From an uncultured Bacteroidales bacterium (GTDB taxonomy: Bacteria; Bacteroidota; Bacteroidia; Bacteroidales; Bacteroidaceae), in contig CACZCX010000008.1 of assembly GCA_902779875.1 (NCBI GenBank), positions 88,619-152,618 on the forward strand: a DNA stretch of 64,000 nucleotides, read 5' to 3'. The stretch's first letter is position 1; every line of letters begins with the position of its first letter. Made by a program: the position numbers and the translations under genes. Below, piece after piece: positions 44,801 through 52,301 of the stretch. The notes beneath the pieces are model-generated. The model searched no databases and had not been told where the DNA came from. It was given only the letters and a program-made list of their open reading frames with translations.

Positions 44801-45022
44801 ATCATATTCCGTGACGGAGGAGTGCTGCAGAACCGCCGCCCCGACCGCGTGATCATCGGCCCTGACGGCCGCGCCGTGGTCATAGACTTCAAGTTCGGCC
44901 GTGAGCGCGAGGAGTACATGCATCAGGTCCAGGAGTATATGGACCTGCTCCGCAAGATGGGCTACCAACAGGTCGAAGGGCATATATGGTATGTCTATTC
45001 CAATAAGATAACAGACTGCTGA
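41813..45022 (+). CDS. UvrD-type helicase-nuclease, AddA-like
   Basis: A 1069-residue SF1A helicase. Walker [17 protein letters not shown] (residues ~9-24), [14 protein letters not shown], Walker [14 protein letters not shown] (~400), [11 protein letters not shown], and motif [18 protein letters not shown] and [13 protein letters not shown] are present. A C-terminal RecB-like nuclease with VIDFKFG (~1030) and QVQEYMDLL follows. It would work with the AddB-like protein encoded at 57.3 kb in double-strand-break end processing. AddA and AddB are usually neighbours; here 12 kb lies between them. A family B repeat begins four bases after the stop. Confidence 0.9.
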   Translation: MGNNSNLTVYKASAGSGKTFRLAVRYITMLVNNPENYRSILAVTFTNKATAEMKQRILSQLYGIGHGLKSSESYFQEVKKSVRADERTIRHQAILALDSILQDYGRFRVETIDSFFQSVLRSLARELNIGAGLSLELDTESVIDQAVDSFLASIDQNSDDKRNVMRFVEDNIDNDRNWSIDRTLKKFSKELFREIFMESGDRLREILQNKDAVKDYQDNLITARDNALPPMEQEVMNIGAEIESGVSAAGITPDMLGRNIGNEINKVRTGAILEKDLTATFNKCIDQPDVFFKADVRRKNPALVSLVEDRFSPLFARVRDLYGRYTHLSHSYEAALNYLHELSLLLSIRHEIDRQSQEQQRFILADTPMLLDKLKLEGSDTSFVYEKTGSFISHLMIDEFQDTSRLQWSNLRLLLRECLASGQDCLVVGDVKQSIYRWRNSDWNILNTGLEQEMSVYNPTVEPMDTNFRSASRVIAFNNALFPMAVQAASDFYMQTTGLTYPKLEKAYESVDQLCSKDRDEGYVYARIINQKYKADELTDVICPIIAEHLDRLTDAGVRQTDIAILLRYSKEIARIANWFALNRPEYRMISGEAFQLDSSVSVRMIVNSLKWLADSTDRIALTNVAWDRERILYGEKAAFDQVATNLEQHLPASLMSDAQSLRNLPLYELTEKLFSMLELSGIEGQDQYVMAFMDTLSQWLTRNPADIQQFITAWDEKLYKTSIPAPDIDGIRLLTIHKSKGLEYHTVIVPFCNWSVIDSGNSSHEERLWVTPAEEPFARMPFLPIKFESKLKDSAFQSDYMEEAGLQTVDNLNLLYVALTRAVKNLIILSAPKNTSSMFNILQASLAFMEGCNIDNDGIIYETGDICPHTEKAVESSENPFDCKPTPQDLTLRSYPINARFRQSGDSARFVHSDDDQEERREEYIKTGSLLHSLFATIRTEADIDAAVDRMLSDGLFESRSKADSLKRQIRSHIAATPGASEWFNGNYTLFNESSIIFRDGGVLQNRRPDRVIIGPDGRAVVIDFKFGREREEYMHQVQEYMDLLRKMGYQQVEGHIWYVYSNKITDC

Positions 45023-45026
45023 GGGA

Positions 45027-45156
45027 GGGGGCCAAAGGGGACGGTTCTTTTTGGCTCCTTTTTTACCGAACTGCTAAAAGGACAGCGACTTACAAAACAG
45101 GTCGCTGTTTCTTATTTTGAAAAAGGAGCCAAAAAGAACCGTCCCCTTTGGCCCCC
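45027..45156. repeat. Family B repeat, copy 1 (inverted pair around an inner hairpin)
   Basis: Left arm 45027-45063 and right arm 45120-45156 are perfect 37-bp inverted repeats (GGGGGCCAAAGGGGACGGTT at the outer end). The 56-nt centre contains its own 8-bp hairpin, ACAGCGAC/GTCGCTGT (45082-45089/45101-45108). The element lies between the AddA-like gene and the promoter of the beta-propeller operon. Confidence 0.92.
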
Positions 45157-45197
45157 TTTTGACTCACTTAGCTATCTTTGCAAAAACGCTTAAGCTT

Positions 45198-46376
45198 ATG
45201 AGTAATTCAAAATCTTTGTTTGCACTAGCCCTGATCGCTCTGACAGCCTGCCAGGGCACCAACACGAATGTGGCCGACAGTAACGTCACGGTCATAACCG
45301 CCAACCTGAACAAATCGGAGACAGTCTCAATGAAAGACATAATCTCCCGGATTGAAATCATAGAGCTGGAGGAAGGACTTGAGTCCTATGTCGACGGCCC
45401 GCGCTGGTTCCGCATAGTTGACGGCAAGTACTACCTGGACAACCGCTACACAGAGACCATCTGCGTATTTGACTCCGACGGCCGGTTCCTGTACAACACT
45501 CAAAAAAGAATCGGAAACGGTCATAACGAATACCAGTATTTAGGAGGTTTCAATGTCTGCAATGACGGATGCATAGACATCTACAGCGCCACAAAAGGCT
45601 TTTTCAGATATGACTCGTCACTACAAGCCGTAGCCCGCGACGAATCACTCATGCGTACCGGCCTGATACGTATGACCGATGACATCGTAGCGTTCTTTGA
45701 CAGCCCCCGGGACAGCCTGAAAGTGATATATTACTCACTCTCACGGCATGACACCATCGGAACAGCCATCACCCCATGCAAGGACATCCATCCCATACCG
45801 TTTGCACTGCACTACAGGCTGAACTCATCATTTGCCAATGACAGCCAGGTTCTGTATCGGACCTGCCAGGAAGGCGACTACTCAATCTACAGGCTCGATC
45901 TCCGGAATAACACCATTTATGAGGCCTACCGATACGACCTGGGCAGGAATATCATAAAAGAGGAGGATGCAAAGATAATCGCGCCACTAGGTCCTAAATA
46001 TGACGAGGAAATAGAAAAACTCCTGAGCACCTACAACTCCGTATGGGCAGTCCACCTGAACAACAAGTTCATGCTGGCCGTCCTGGGCCGTATGAATCTG
46101 CGTGACCGCTATGGCGACAAGTCCCTGCATCTGTCATTCTACTCGCTCCAGACCGGCGAGCAAAGGCTCATAAACTCCCGGATGAAAGACGGCAAGGAGC
46201 TGTTCATGATAGACTATCTTGACGACGAGGCCCTATACACCCTCTTTGAGAACCGCGAGATGGAACATGTGGACCACATCATCGACATGGACCTGCTTGA
46301 CGAGCCCAGCAAGGAAATCCTCAAGCGCCGCACCCTGGAATCAAACATGTACATAATCAAATACTACCTCAAATGA
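45198..46376 (+). CDS. Six-bladed beta-propeller lipoprotein
   Basis: 392 residues from ATG 45198 (MSNSKSLFALALIALTAC, lipobox with Cys ~18). The promoter TTGACT...TATCTTTG (-7 at 45173-45180) rules out the longer frame that runs back through the repeat. Blade motifs include WFRIVDGKYYLDNRYTETICVFDSDGRFL, RIGNGHNEYQYLGGFNV and CIDIYSATKGFFRYDSS. It is a relative of the lipoprotein at 20.3 kb. The next gene (GH16) overlaps by 4 bp, so this is the first gene of a four-gene operon. The role may be sugar or peptide binding at the cell surface, but nothing specific is visible. Confidence 0.8.
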   Translation: MSNSKSLFALALIALTACQGTNTNVADSNVTVITANLNKSETVSMKDIISRIEIIELEEGLESYVDGPRWFRIVDGKYYLDNRYTETICVFDSDGRFLYNTQKRIGNGHNEYQYLGGFNVCNDGCIDIYSATKGFFRYDSSLQAVARDESLMRTGLIRMTDDIVAFFDSPRDSLKVIYYSLSRHDTIGTAITPCKDIHPIPFALHYRLNSSFANDSQVLYRTCQEGDYSIYRLDLRNNTIYEAYRYDLGRNIIKEEDAKIIAPLGPKYDEEIEKLLSTYNSVWAVHLNNKFMLAVLGRMNLRDRYGDKSLHLSFYSLQTGEQRLINSRMKDGKELFMIDYLDDEALYTLFENREMEHVDHIIDMDLLDEPSKEILKRRTLESNMYIIKYYLK

Positions 46377-47194
46377 AAAAAATCCTTTTGATAGCAGCAA
46401 TCGCCTGCCTGCCCATGGCATCGGCCCAGTGTAAACGCGCCAAGAGTTACGCACCTAAAGGCTATGAGCTGGTGTGGCAGGACGAGTTCAATGAGGGCAC
46501 AGAGCCCGATGCCGCCAAGTGGACCCACGTGGTCATGCGTCAGGGCATGGTCAACCACGAGCTCCAGAACTACGTGAATCATCTTACGCCCGATGGCACA
46601 CCCGTGACCGAGATCAAGGACGGCACTCTGCGCATAAACTGCTTCAAGGAGAACGATAAGGTCTACTCCGGCCGCCTGAACGGCAACGCCCGCACCGGCT
46701 GGCAGTACGGCTATTTTGAGGCCCGCATCAAACTGCCCAAGGGCAAAGGCACCTGGCCCGCATTCTGGATGATGCCCGCCGCCAACCGCATGCCCAATAA
46801 CGGCTGGCCCCGCTGCGGCGAGATCGATATCATGGAAGAGGTCGGATTCACGCCCAATGAGGTATCATCGTCCATCCACACCCAGGACTACAACCACACC
46901 AAAGGCACCCACAAGACCCACGCCATGACCATCAAGAAGGCCGAGGGCGAATTCCACGTATACGGTCTGCTCTGGACCGACGATGAGATAATAACCTACG
47001 TAGACGGCAAGGAGCAGCTGCACCTTGAGAAATCCGTGCTGGGCGACAGCCACGACCAGTGGCCCTTCCACTACCCCTTCCACATCATCCTGAACCTGGC
47101 CTGGGGCGGCGACTGGGGCGGCCAGGAAGGTGTCAATGAGAGCGCCCTCCCCGTCACCATGGAAGTCGACTACGTAAGAGTATATCAGAAATGA
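46373..47194 (+). CDS. GH16 beta-glucanase (laminarinase-like), secreted
   Basis: 273 residues with a signal peptide (MKKILLIAAIACLPMASA). The GH16 catalytic motif is GEIDIMEEVG (two Glu and the Asp), preceded by WPAFWMMP and followed by HVYGLLWTDDEIITYVDG and LNLAWGGDWGG. It hydrolyses beta-1,3 or beta-1,3/1,4 glucans. The ATG overlaps the beta-propeller stop (ATGA). No SusC/SusD pair is nearby, so this is not a complete polysaccharide utilisation locus. Confidence 0.93.
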   Translation: MKKILLIAAIACLPMASAQCKRAKSYAPKGYELVWQDEFNEGTEPDAAKWTHVVMRQGMVNHELQNYVNHLTPDGTPVTEIKDGTLRINCFKENDKVYSGRLNGNARTGWQYGYFEARIKLPKGKGTWPAFWMMPAANRMPNNGWPRCGEIDIMEEVGFTPNEVSSSIHTQDYNHTKGTHKTHAMTIKKAEGEFHVYGLLWTDDEIITYVDGKEQLHLEKSVLGDSHDQWPFHYPFHIILNLAWGGDWGGQEGVNESALPVTMEVDYVRVYQK

Positions 47195-47445
47195 AACACA
47201 TCCAATACAGGACAAAAGGAACCTGCTCACTAATGATAGACGTAGTGGCCAGTGATGACGATGTAATCCAGCAGGTAGCGTTCCTGGGCGGCTGCAACGG
47301 CAACCTCCAGGGTATAAGCCGCCTGGTAGCCGGCCAAAAGATAGACGATGTGATAGCCCGCCTCAACGGCATAGACTGCGGCGGCAAAGGCACCTCCTGC
47401 CCCGACCAGCTCTGCCGCGCCCTTGAGCAGCTCAAAAACCAATAA
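47191..47445 (+). CDS. TSCPD-domain protein (TIGR03905 family)
   Basis: An 84-residue cytoplasmic protein. The motif GTSCPDQLCRAL near the end and the overall pattern (VQFxGGCNGNLQGISRLV-like) match the stand-alone TSCPD family, related to the C-terminal domain of class II ribonucleotide reductases. Cysteines at GTCS, GGCN, IDCGG and SCPD may bind metal. It overlaps GH16 by 4 bp and the next gene by 1 bp. Confidence 0.9.
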   Translation: MKHIQYRTKGTCSLMIDVVASDDDVIQQVAFLGGCNGNLQGISRLVAGQKIDDVIARLNGIDCGGKGTSCPDQLCRALEQLKNQ

Positions 47446-48017
47446 TGCAAGTAACCAACCTCCTAGACATCCACACCCGCCAGGAGCTCTACCAGTGGTA
47501 CCTGGACAACCACGACAAGGTGCCCGATTTCTGGCTGCGCATAAACCGCGCCGATGCTGACTGCCCCGGCGTAGTGCGCTATGTCGATGCCGTAGAGGTG
47601 GCGCTCTGTTTTGGCTGGATTGACAGCACCCAGAAACGCATCGATGACGGCAAACCCATCCAGCACTTCACCCCGCGCCGCAAGCGCAGCAACTGGTGTG
47701 AGCAGAACCTGGTCCGTTGCCGCCGCCTCATCCAAACCGGTGAGATGACACCCGCCGGCCTAGCCGTAGCCCCGGACCTCAACCCCGACCTCTTTGTCTA
47801 TGAGGACTGGGTTATAAACGCCATTAAGGCCGATGCCCAAGCATGGAGTTTCTACAACTCCTGCCCCGACAACTACCGCCGCATCAAAGTAGACCGAATC
47901 CAGCACTACCAACACACCAACCGCCCCGAATACGCTGAGAAGACCCTGCAGAAATTCATCCAGGATTGCCACAACGGCAAGATGCAGTCCGGCTGGAGTG
48001 ATTTTGGGCGAAATTAG
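47445..48017 (+). CDS. YdeI/OmpD-associated family protein
   Basis: 190 residues. The motif VALCFGWIDSTQKRIDDGKPIQHFTPRRKRSNWCEQN is recognisable in pieces (CFGWIDS, FTPRRKRSNW), followed by a C-terminal helical YdeI segment with WSFYNSCPDNYRR. Members have been linked to stress or bacteriocin tolerance, but the biochemical role is unknown. It starts within the stop of the TSCPD gene (TAATG), last in the operon. Confidence 0.85.
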   Translation: MQVTNLLDIHTRQELYQWYLDNHDKVPDFWLRINRADADCPGVVRYVDAVEVALCFGWIDSTQKRIDDGKPIQHFTPRRKRSNWCEQNLVRCRRLIQTGEMTPAGLAVAPDLNPDLFVYEDWVINAIKADAQAWSFYNSCPDNYRRIKVDRIQHYQHTNRPEYAEKTLQKFIQDCHNGKMQSGWSDFGRN

Positions 48018-48025
48018 AGAATCCC

Positions 48026-48301
48026 TCAGTGCCTACCAAACGGATCAAGCACCCGGAACCCGCCCGATGCCCCATCATAGTGCCTGAAAGTAGGCGGATT
48101 GGTAGCCAGGTCATAGTAATCCAGATTCTCAATCTCCACACTGAAATAAGCCAGATCCTGAGCCCTGCTGTAAAGCCGCTGCAGAATCTCATTGCCGCGG
48201 TAAATCCGCTCCTGCGTATCCGCATCATCCACAAACCGGGCGCACCCGCTGATACGGACCGATACATCCCCCCTGAACGCCAGAATCTCCACCGCCGGAC
48301 G
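48026..48301 (-). pseudogene. C-terminal fragment of a PPOX-like flavin protein
   Basis: On the minus strand the residues AVEILAFRGDVSVRISGCARFVDD, DTQERIYRGNEILQRLY and YFSVEIENLDYYDLATNPPTF resemble the C-terminal half of pyridoxamine-phosphate-oxidase-like proteins (quoted here in short pieces). No start codon or N-terminal half is present. Upstream the frame enters the family C repeat at 48306, which would encode VTDWGLPPL, and then unrelated sequence. I read it as a gene remnant cut at the repeat. The assignment to PPOX is by eye only. Confidence 0.45.
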
Positions 48302-48305
48302 CAAA

Positions 48306-48326
48306 GGGGGCAGACCCCAATCCGTC
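48306..48326. repeat. Family C repeat, copy 1
   Basis: GGGGGCAGACCCCAATCCGT plus C; the same 21 bases recur in the same orientation at 49000-49020. GGGG-CAGA-CCCC can form a small hairpin. This copy lies at the broken edge of the PPOX-like fragment. Confidence 0.85.
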
Positions 48327-48402
48327 ACTTGCAACGACAATGCAACACCAAATTCTTGAGGTGGTTGGTTATCGGCCTTACATTTGTGCAAAAAGGCCTG
48401 AT

Positions 48403-48993
48403 ATGAAAAAGAATCACATAATAGCCTTAGCATTACTTGTGCAGTTCCTTACAGCACAAGTACAATCCGCCTCGATATATAAAGACAACCCCAAAACCGA
48501 CAGATTAATCACTTATAGGACCTACGATTCCGTAACATATGTCAACCGTTTGGACGATACTGCCTTTGTATTGGACAAAAACGGTGATACAATCGCCAAT
48601 CTCACCTGCAGAACCATAGAGGACCATCTAGGCGATACATTTGTCGTTATGATCCCAAAAGGTTACATGAGACAACTCTATAAGCATCGCATAAGGGAAA
48701 TAGAAAAATTACGTTACGGTCTGAAAGACAACTACAATCACGAACTCACCTCCATGAATTACAAATACATAGGATGGTTCTCCGAGGGACTGGTCGTAGC
48801 CGTAAAACGCCGCAAAGCCGGATATCTGGACATCAACGGCAATGTGGTAATTCCATTCAAATACCGCGAAGCAGAATCATTCTCAAACGGCCTGGCCAAA
48901 GTAAAGAAAGGCCGACGCTACGGATACATTGACAAAACCGGCAAAACCGTGATTCCGTTCAAAAGATATCAAGCCACCGATTTCAAAAAGTGA
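48403..48993 (+). CDS. Secreted WG-repeat protein
   Basis: 196 residues from ATG 48403 (MKKNHIIALALLVQFLTAQVQS, signal peptide), just downstream of the -7 box TACATTTG at 48379-48386. The C-terminal half has WG (KWG) repeats: YIGWFSEGLVVAVKRRKAGYLDINGNVVIPFKY, then FSNGLAKVKKGRRYGYIDKTGKTVIPFK (given here as parts of two repeat units). The N-terminal half is unlike any family I know. WG repeats are protein-interaction modules common in Bacteroidales. The gene is framed by two direct copies of the family C repeat. Confidence 0.8.
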   Translation: MKKNHIIALALLVQFLTAQVQSASIYKDNPKTDRLITYRTYDSVTYVNRLDDTAFVLDKNGDTIANLTCRTIEDHLGDTFVVMIPKGYMRQLYKHRIREIEKLRYGLKDNYNHELTSMNYKYIGWFSEGLVVAVKRRKAGYLDINGNVVIPFKYREAESFSNGLAKVKKGRRYGYIDKTGKTVIPFKRYQATDFKK

Positions 48994-48999
48994 CGCAAC

Positions 49000-49020
49000 G
49001 GGGGCAGACCCCAATCCGTC
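49000..49020. repeat. Family C repeat, copy 2
   Basis: The same 21-mer as at 48306-48326, starting six bases after the stop of the WG-repeat gene. The segment between the two copies carries that gene with its promoter. Confidence 0.85.
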
Positions 49021-49062
49021 GTATATTTGGCAAACTTCAATACTATTTGTATATTTGCATCG

Positions 49063-49110
49063 GAGTCCCGTGTGTCCCTGAGCAATCAAACATACGGGTT
49101 TAGTTTTTTT
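49063..49110 (+). ncRNA. Candidate small RNA
   Basis: A plus-strand -7 box TATATTTG (49050-49057) is followed within ~10 nt by a hairpin, CCCGTGTG (49067-49074) with CATACGGG (49091-49098), and then TTTAGTTTTTTT (49099-49110), an intrinsic-terminator tail. No plus-strand gene lies downstream; the next gene is on the minus strand. If transcribed, the product would be about 48 nt. The rest of 48994-49228 holds the family C copy and nothing else I can support. Confidence 0.3.
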
Positions 49111-49228
49111 GATGTAGTAGAGCAATGGGTGCGCATTTCCTTTAATAAGCATCTCTTCCCAACGTATAAATGACCAATTGGGACAGCCGAACAGTGCCTC
49201 AATTGCAGTCGTAATCAAAAATGCAGTC

Positions 49229-51580
49229 CTATATTGTTCCCAAGAATTCCCCTATTACTCTAAAATCATCGGCTTCATCTTCATTTATAATAATGGGGTT
49301 ATAATCCGGATTCAGAGGTTTGAGCGTTATTGAAGAATGATACCAAGAGCCGTCATCAGAAATAGATTTTTCACTTGTATATTGTTTGATGGCATAGCTT
49401 CCGCCGTACTCAGGATCATAAGGTGTATGGTTCTGAACAAGCAATATCTTTCCCTCACGACTACCAGCAGGATTTGCCCGGAAGACACATAAATCTCCGT
49501 CGTGAATTCTAGGCTCCATGGAACTACCCGATGCTCTAACAACAAACATATTACGGTTTAACCGGCCCATTCCTTCCACTTGCACCCAACCGGATTCCTC
49601 GACCTCTTCACCTTCACCAAAATAGCCGCAGGCGGCTCTTAATGAGTATACCGGCAAGAAGTCAATATATTTGACATCATCATTTACAGCAGGCTCAATG
49701 CGGGTAGCAACCTCTTCATGGACATCAGTAGATAACAACTGTCGGAAATGTTCCGCAAGAGCTGCATCACAGCAATAAACATAGCAGCCCTTCATGCCAC
49801 GAGTCATAAGAGTGCGGTATGTATTCTTGATGATTTTATCCGCTTCCTGCCTGGCTTTGTCGGGATTCTGTTTAAACAACTGCTTGAACCCAGCTATAGA
49901 CTTGTCAGTACCGGAACGATTGAAACCGTCTGTAACAATGTGTCCATCTCTAAATGCCATATCTGGACCAATGATTACACCTACATAGTCCATTTCCAAA
50001 CCTTGGCAAGTGTGGATACAACCAATCTGCTCAATTGACTCGCTTCCTATCAGCCAAGGTTCACCATCACGGAAATTCCATTTCTTGCGGAATGAAAACT
50101 CTGGGAAACAAATATCATATGCATTCTTATCCTGCCTGCTCACCCAATCCCAGCAATAGCCTGCAACCACACGACTCTTGTTGTTAACCTCATTCTTACT
50201 GCGAATAACATTAAACAGCTCAACCGGTGTATCATAGACACGGAAATCAAAATCCTCATCTGTCAAAATGATATTTGCTGTTTCACGTATCTGAATAGCA
50301 TTGTCAATCCAACTTAAATAACCGTCAGAACCGTTACAACGGAACTGTGAGCTCAGATGCTCCAGATGCACGACTGCCCCAAGTTCTTGGGCACAATCCT
50401 TTATTGACTGTACACTACCTATATCCTTCATGTGGATGCGCTGATAATCATCAACAAAGAATATTGAAAAACGTGCAGTATTGATTATCTCCTTGATTTG
50501 GTTCTCACCGCGGTTGGCATAGAGCCCACTTTTGAGATTGAGTCTGTGAGCCTCGTCCACAACAAGTGCTCCAATAGAATCCTTTGGAGCTTCTGTAAAC
50601 TGACCACTTCCGACAAATAGGTTGTTGATATACGTCTTCTTAAATGACCCGGACAACTTTACGCTGTACACATCACGTGGAGCCTGATTTTTGGTAACAT
50701 ATTGCGTTGCTATCCCTTCATTTGTAAGTTTAACCAATAGGTTCACAGCCAGAACACTTTTGCCTGTTCCGGGACCGCCCTCAACAATCAGGACATGTTT
50801 CTTACCGTTCTGCGCTTTGTTTGCCAAATAGACAGCATTCTCATACACCACCTTCTGGTCATCAATCATCTTGAACTCCTCATTACCCTGAAGCATGGAA
50901 GCTAAAGAATCAGCCAACTGCTTGGACGGACACAAACGGCCTTGATCAATATTCCAGATTATATCTTCCTTTGATGACTTCTTGATATGATGAAGTATAA
51001 ACTCCTGAAGACGTGCAGCATCGTTCTTTAGAAAAACAGGCGCCAAAGCTGTATAATCAGCATATTCGGCTCCATCAATAATACCGTCCGGCACATAATT
51101 GTGCAAATAAGCGCACGGAGATATTTCTACACCCTCACTCTGAACAGTAAGATTGTAGTTAGACAGCATATAGGCATATGTCCACGCCTGATATGACGGA
51201 TGAACAGTTTCGGCTGGTCCTTCCTGAAAACGGGTCACTACTATACCTGGCTTGGATGTAGGCAATGCTGAATCCCATTGTTTGAGTTCTACCACCACCA
51301 AATGAGAGTGGTTCTGATCATCAATGCCCGATACAATAAAGTCAACTCGCATAGATGTGAGTGGTACCTGATATTCAATAGCTATCCCCACATCATCCGG
51401 CAATGTCGATGTATTAACCACCCGATACATGTATTGCATGGAGTTCTTCCATGAACGAACCTCATTGCGTGATGTATGTCGACCTAAGTGTTCATAGAAC
51501 GCAATATCTATATTATCGGCAATGACATCGTTGAAGACATCATCAACGAACTGCTTCTTGGTTGCCTTGTAGATAATCAT
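49229..51580 (-). CDS. Nuclease-DUF2075 helicase-S24 peptidase fusion
   Basis: A 783-residue protein in three parts. (1) Residues ~1-200 carry a PD-(D/E)XK-like core (MRVDFIVSG...LVVVELKQWD). (2) Residues ~260-640 are the DUF2075 SF1-type ATPase: Walker A GGPGTGKSVLAVNLL, Walker B LVVDEAHRL, IHTCQGLEMDYVGVI and TLMTRGMKGCYVYC. (3) The C-terminal ~130 residues are a LexA/UmuD-like S24 domain with nucleophile Ser687 in ASGSSMEP and Lys732 in YAIKQY. A Cys-Gly pair at ~651 (RAACGYFGEG) sits where phage repressors are cut. It overlaps the MazG-like gene by 4 bp. Likely a defence or DNA-damage protein; no described system is claimed. Confidence 0.82.
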   Translation of the reverse strand: MIIYKATKKQFVDDVFNDVIADNIDIAFYEHLGRHTSRNEVRSWKNSMQYMYRVVNTSTLPDDVGIAIEYQVPLTSMRVDFIVSGIDDQNHSHLVVVELKQWDSALPTSKPGIVVTRFQEGPAETVHPSYQAWTYAYMLSNYNLTVQSEGVEISPCAYLHNYVPDGIIDGAEYADYTALAPVFLKNDAARLQEFILHHIKKSSKEDIIWNIDQGRLCPSKQLADSLASMLQGNEEFKMIDDQKVVYENAVYLANKAQNGKKHVLIVEGGPGTGKSVLAVNLLVKLTNEGIATQYVTKNQAPRDVYSVKLSGSFKKTYINNLFVGSGQFTEAPKDSIGALVVDEAHRLNLKSGLYANRGENQIKEIINTARFSIFFVDDYQRIHMKDIGSVQSIKDCAQELGAVVHLEHLSSQFRCNGSDGYLSWIDNAIQIRETANIILTDEDFDFRVYDTPVELFNVIRSKNEVNNKSRVVAGYCWDWVSRQDKNAYDICFPEFSFRKKWNFRDGEPWLIGSESIEQIGCIHTCQGLEMDYVGVIIGPDMAFRDGHIVTDGFNRSGTDKSIAGFKQLFKQNPDKARQEADKIIKNTYRTLMTRGMKGCYVYCCDAALAEHFRQLLSTDVHEEVATRIEPAVNDDVKYIDFLPVYSLRAACGYFGEGEEVEESGWVQVEGMGRLNRNMFVVRASGSSMEPRIHDGDLCVFRANPAGSREGKILLVQNHTPYDPEYGGSYAIKQYTSEKSISDDGSWYHSSITLKPLNPDYNPIIINEDEADDFRVIGEFLGTI

Positions 51581-51906
51581 AGCTCGTTGTATTTCTTAGC
51601 GCTTCCGTATGCCTTGCTCACCGGATACTTCTCAGCATTCCGTTTAATCTTATCCAATACAATTTGCTTGATATCAAGATCGTATTTATCGGCAATAAGA
51701 ATAGCATAGTTCACAATATCAGCCAACTCCTCCTTAACCTTCTCAGGATTGACATCCTCCGGCTTTTTCCATAAGAAAGCCTCATTCAACTCGGCTGCTT
51801 CAATCGATAAAGCCAGAGCCAAGTCCTTCCCATTATGAAACTGATCCCAATCACGCTCTTGTGTGAACGCAACTACTGCTCTACGAAGTTCTTCAAGATC
51901 ACTCAT
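51577..51906 (-). CDS. MazG-like nucleotide pyrophosphohydrolase
   Basis: 109 residues from ATG 51906 (MSDLEELRRAVVAF); a TTG two codons upstream is also in frame. The metal-binding EAAELNEAFLW and EELADIVNYAILIAD match the MazG/RS21-C6 fold (ExxE...ExxD). It hydrolyses nucleoside triphosphates to monophosphates. It is translationally coupled (ATGA overlap) to the nuclease-helicase-S24 gene. Its own promoter appears to be TATCTTTG on the minus strand near 51939-51946. A dNTP-depleting partner next to a nuclease-helicase is consistent with antiphage defence (inference). Confidence 0.88.
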   Translation of the reverse strand: MSDLEELRRAVVAFTQERDWDQFHNGKDLALALSIEAAELNEAFLWKKPEDVNPEKVKEELADIVNYAILIADKYDLDIKQIVLDKIKRNAEKYPVSKAYGSAKKYNEL

Positions 51907-52120
51907 ATGCAATCATCTATATTTGGAGGTTGTTTTGTGCTTTCCAAAGATAAGGATTATTGGGAAAAAGAAGAAAACTAAAAATGAATAACACGATGAA
52001 CTAAGAACCACTATCTTCGCTATATCTATGGAAAATAAAAGACACGAGGTTTTGTTTCCAGTTGCAGGAGCCGGACATCGGCCCACAATCTATTTCTATC
52101 AGATTACAGCAAAATACTAG

Positions 52121-52192
52121 TTACCCTTTCCTAAAGTAACGTAGCACCTCACCACAAATCCAGAAAAAAGCTCCAATGTAAATCAACAACAT
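52121..52192 (-). CDS. Candidate 23-residue membrane peptide
   Basis: ATG 52192 opens a 23-codon frame, MLLIYIGAFFWICGEVLRYF followed by RKG: one hydrophobic helix with a basic tail. It has a good minus-strand -7 box TATTTTTG (52227-52220), about 28 nt before the ATG, and the WYL operator (52235-52257) lies just upstream of that box. The shape is that of small membrane toxins or regulators, but without homologs this is only a candidate. On the opposite strand an unrelated 30-residue frame (52028-52120) ends next to it and is weaker. Confidence 0.35.
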   Translation of the reverse strand: MLLIYIGAFFWICGEVLRYFRKG

Positions 52193-52234
52193 AGTCCAAT
52201 TCTTTAAAGGTTTCTGGAGCAAAAATACAAGGCA

Positions 52235-52257
52235 GTTGTACCAAAACTTGATACAAC
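52235..52257. promoter_or_regulatory. WYL-regulator operator, site 1, with divergent promoters
   Basis: GTTGTACC-N7-GATACAAC, a 23-bp inverted repeat with 7 of 8 half-site positions symmetric. The -7 box TATATTTG of the WYL gene begins 5 bp to its right (52263-52270), and a minus-strand -7 box TATTTTTG ends 7 bp to its left (52227). The palindrome would cover the -33 regions of both promoters. The rest of 51907-52234 shows no gene beyond the small frames noted. Confidence 0.65.
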
Positions 52258-52301
52258 TTACATATATTTGCCAAACAATGTGACCTAATTACGTATAGAT
52301 T

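Noticed and set aside
48883-49218. A 111-codon minus-strand frame overlapping the WG-repeat gene
   Set aside because: Half of it is the antisense of the WG-repeat coding region and part is the family C repeat; no domain was recognised.
52028-52120. A 30-residue plus-strand frame between the MazG-like and WYL genes
   Set aside because: Only a weak -7-like TATCTTCG precedes it, there is no ribosome-binding site and no recognisable feature; kept out of the gene list.
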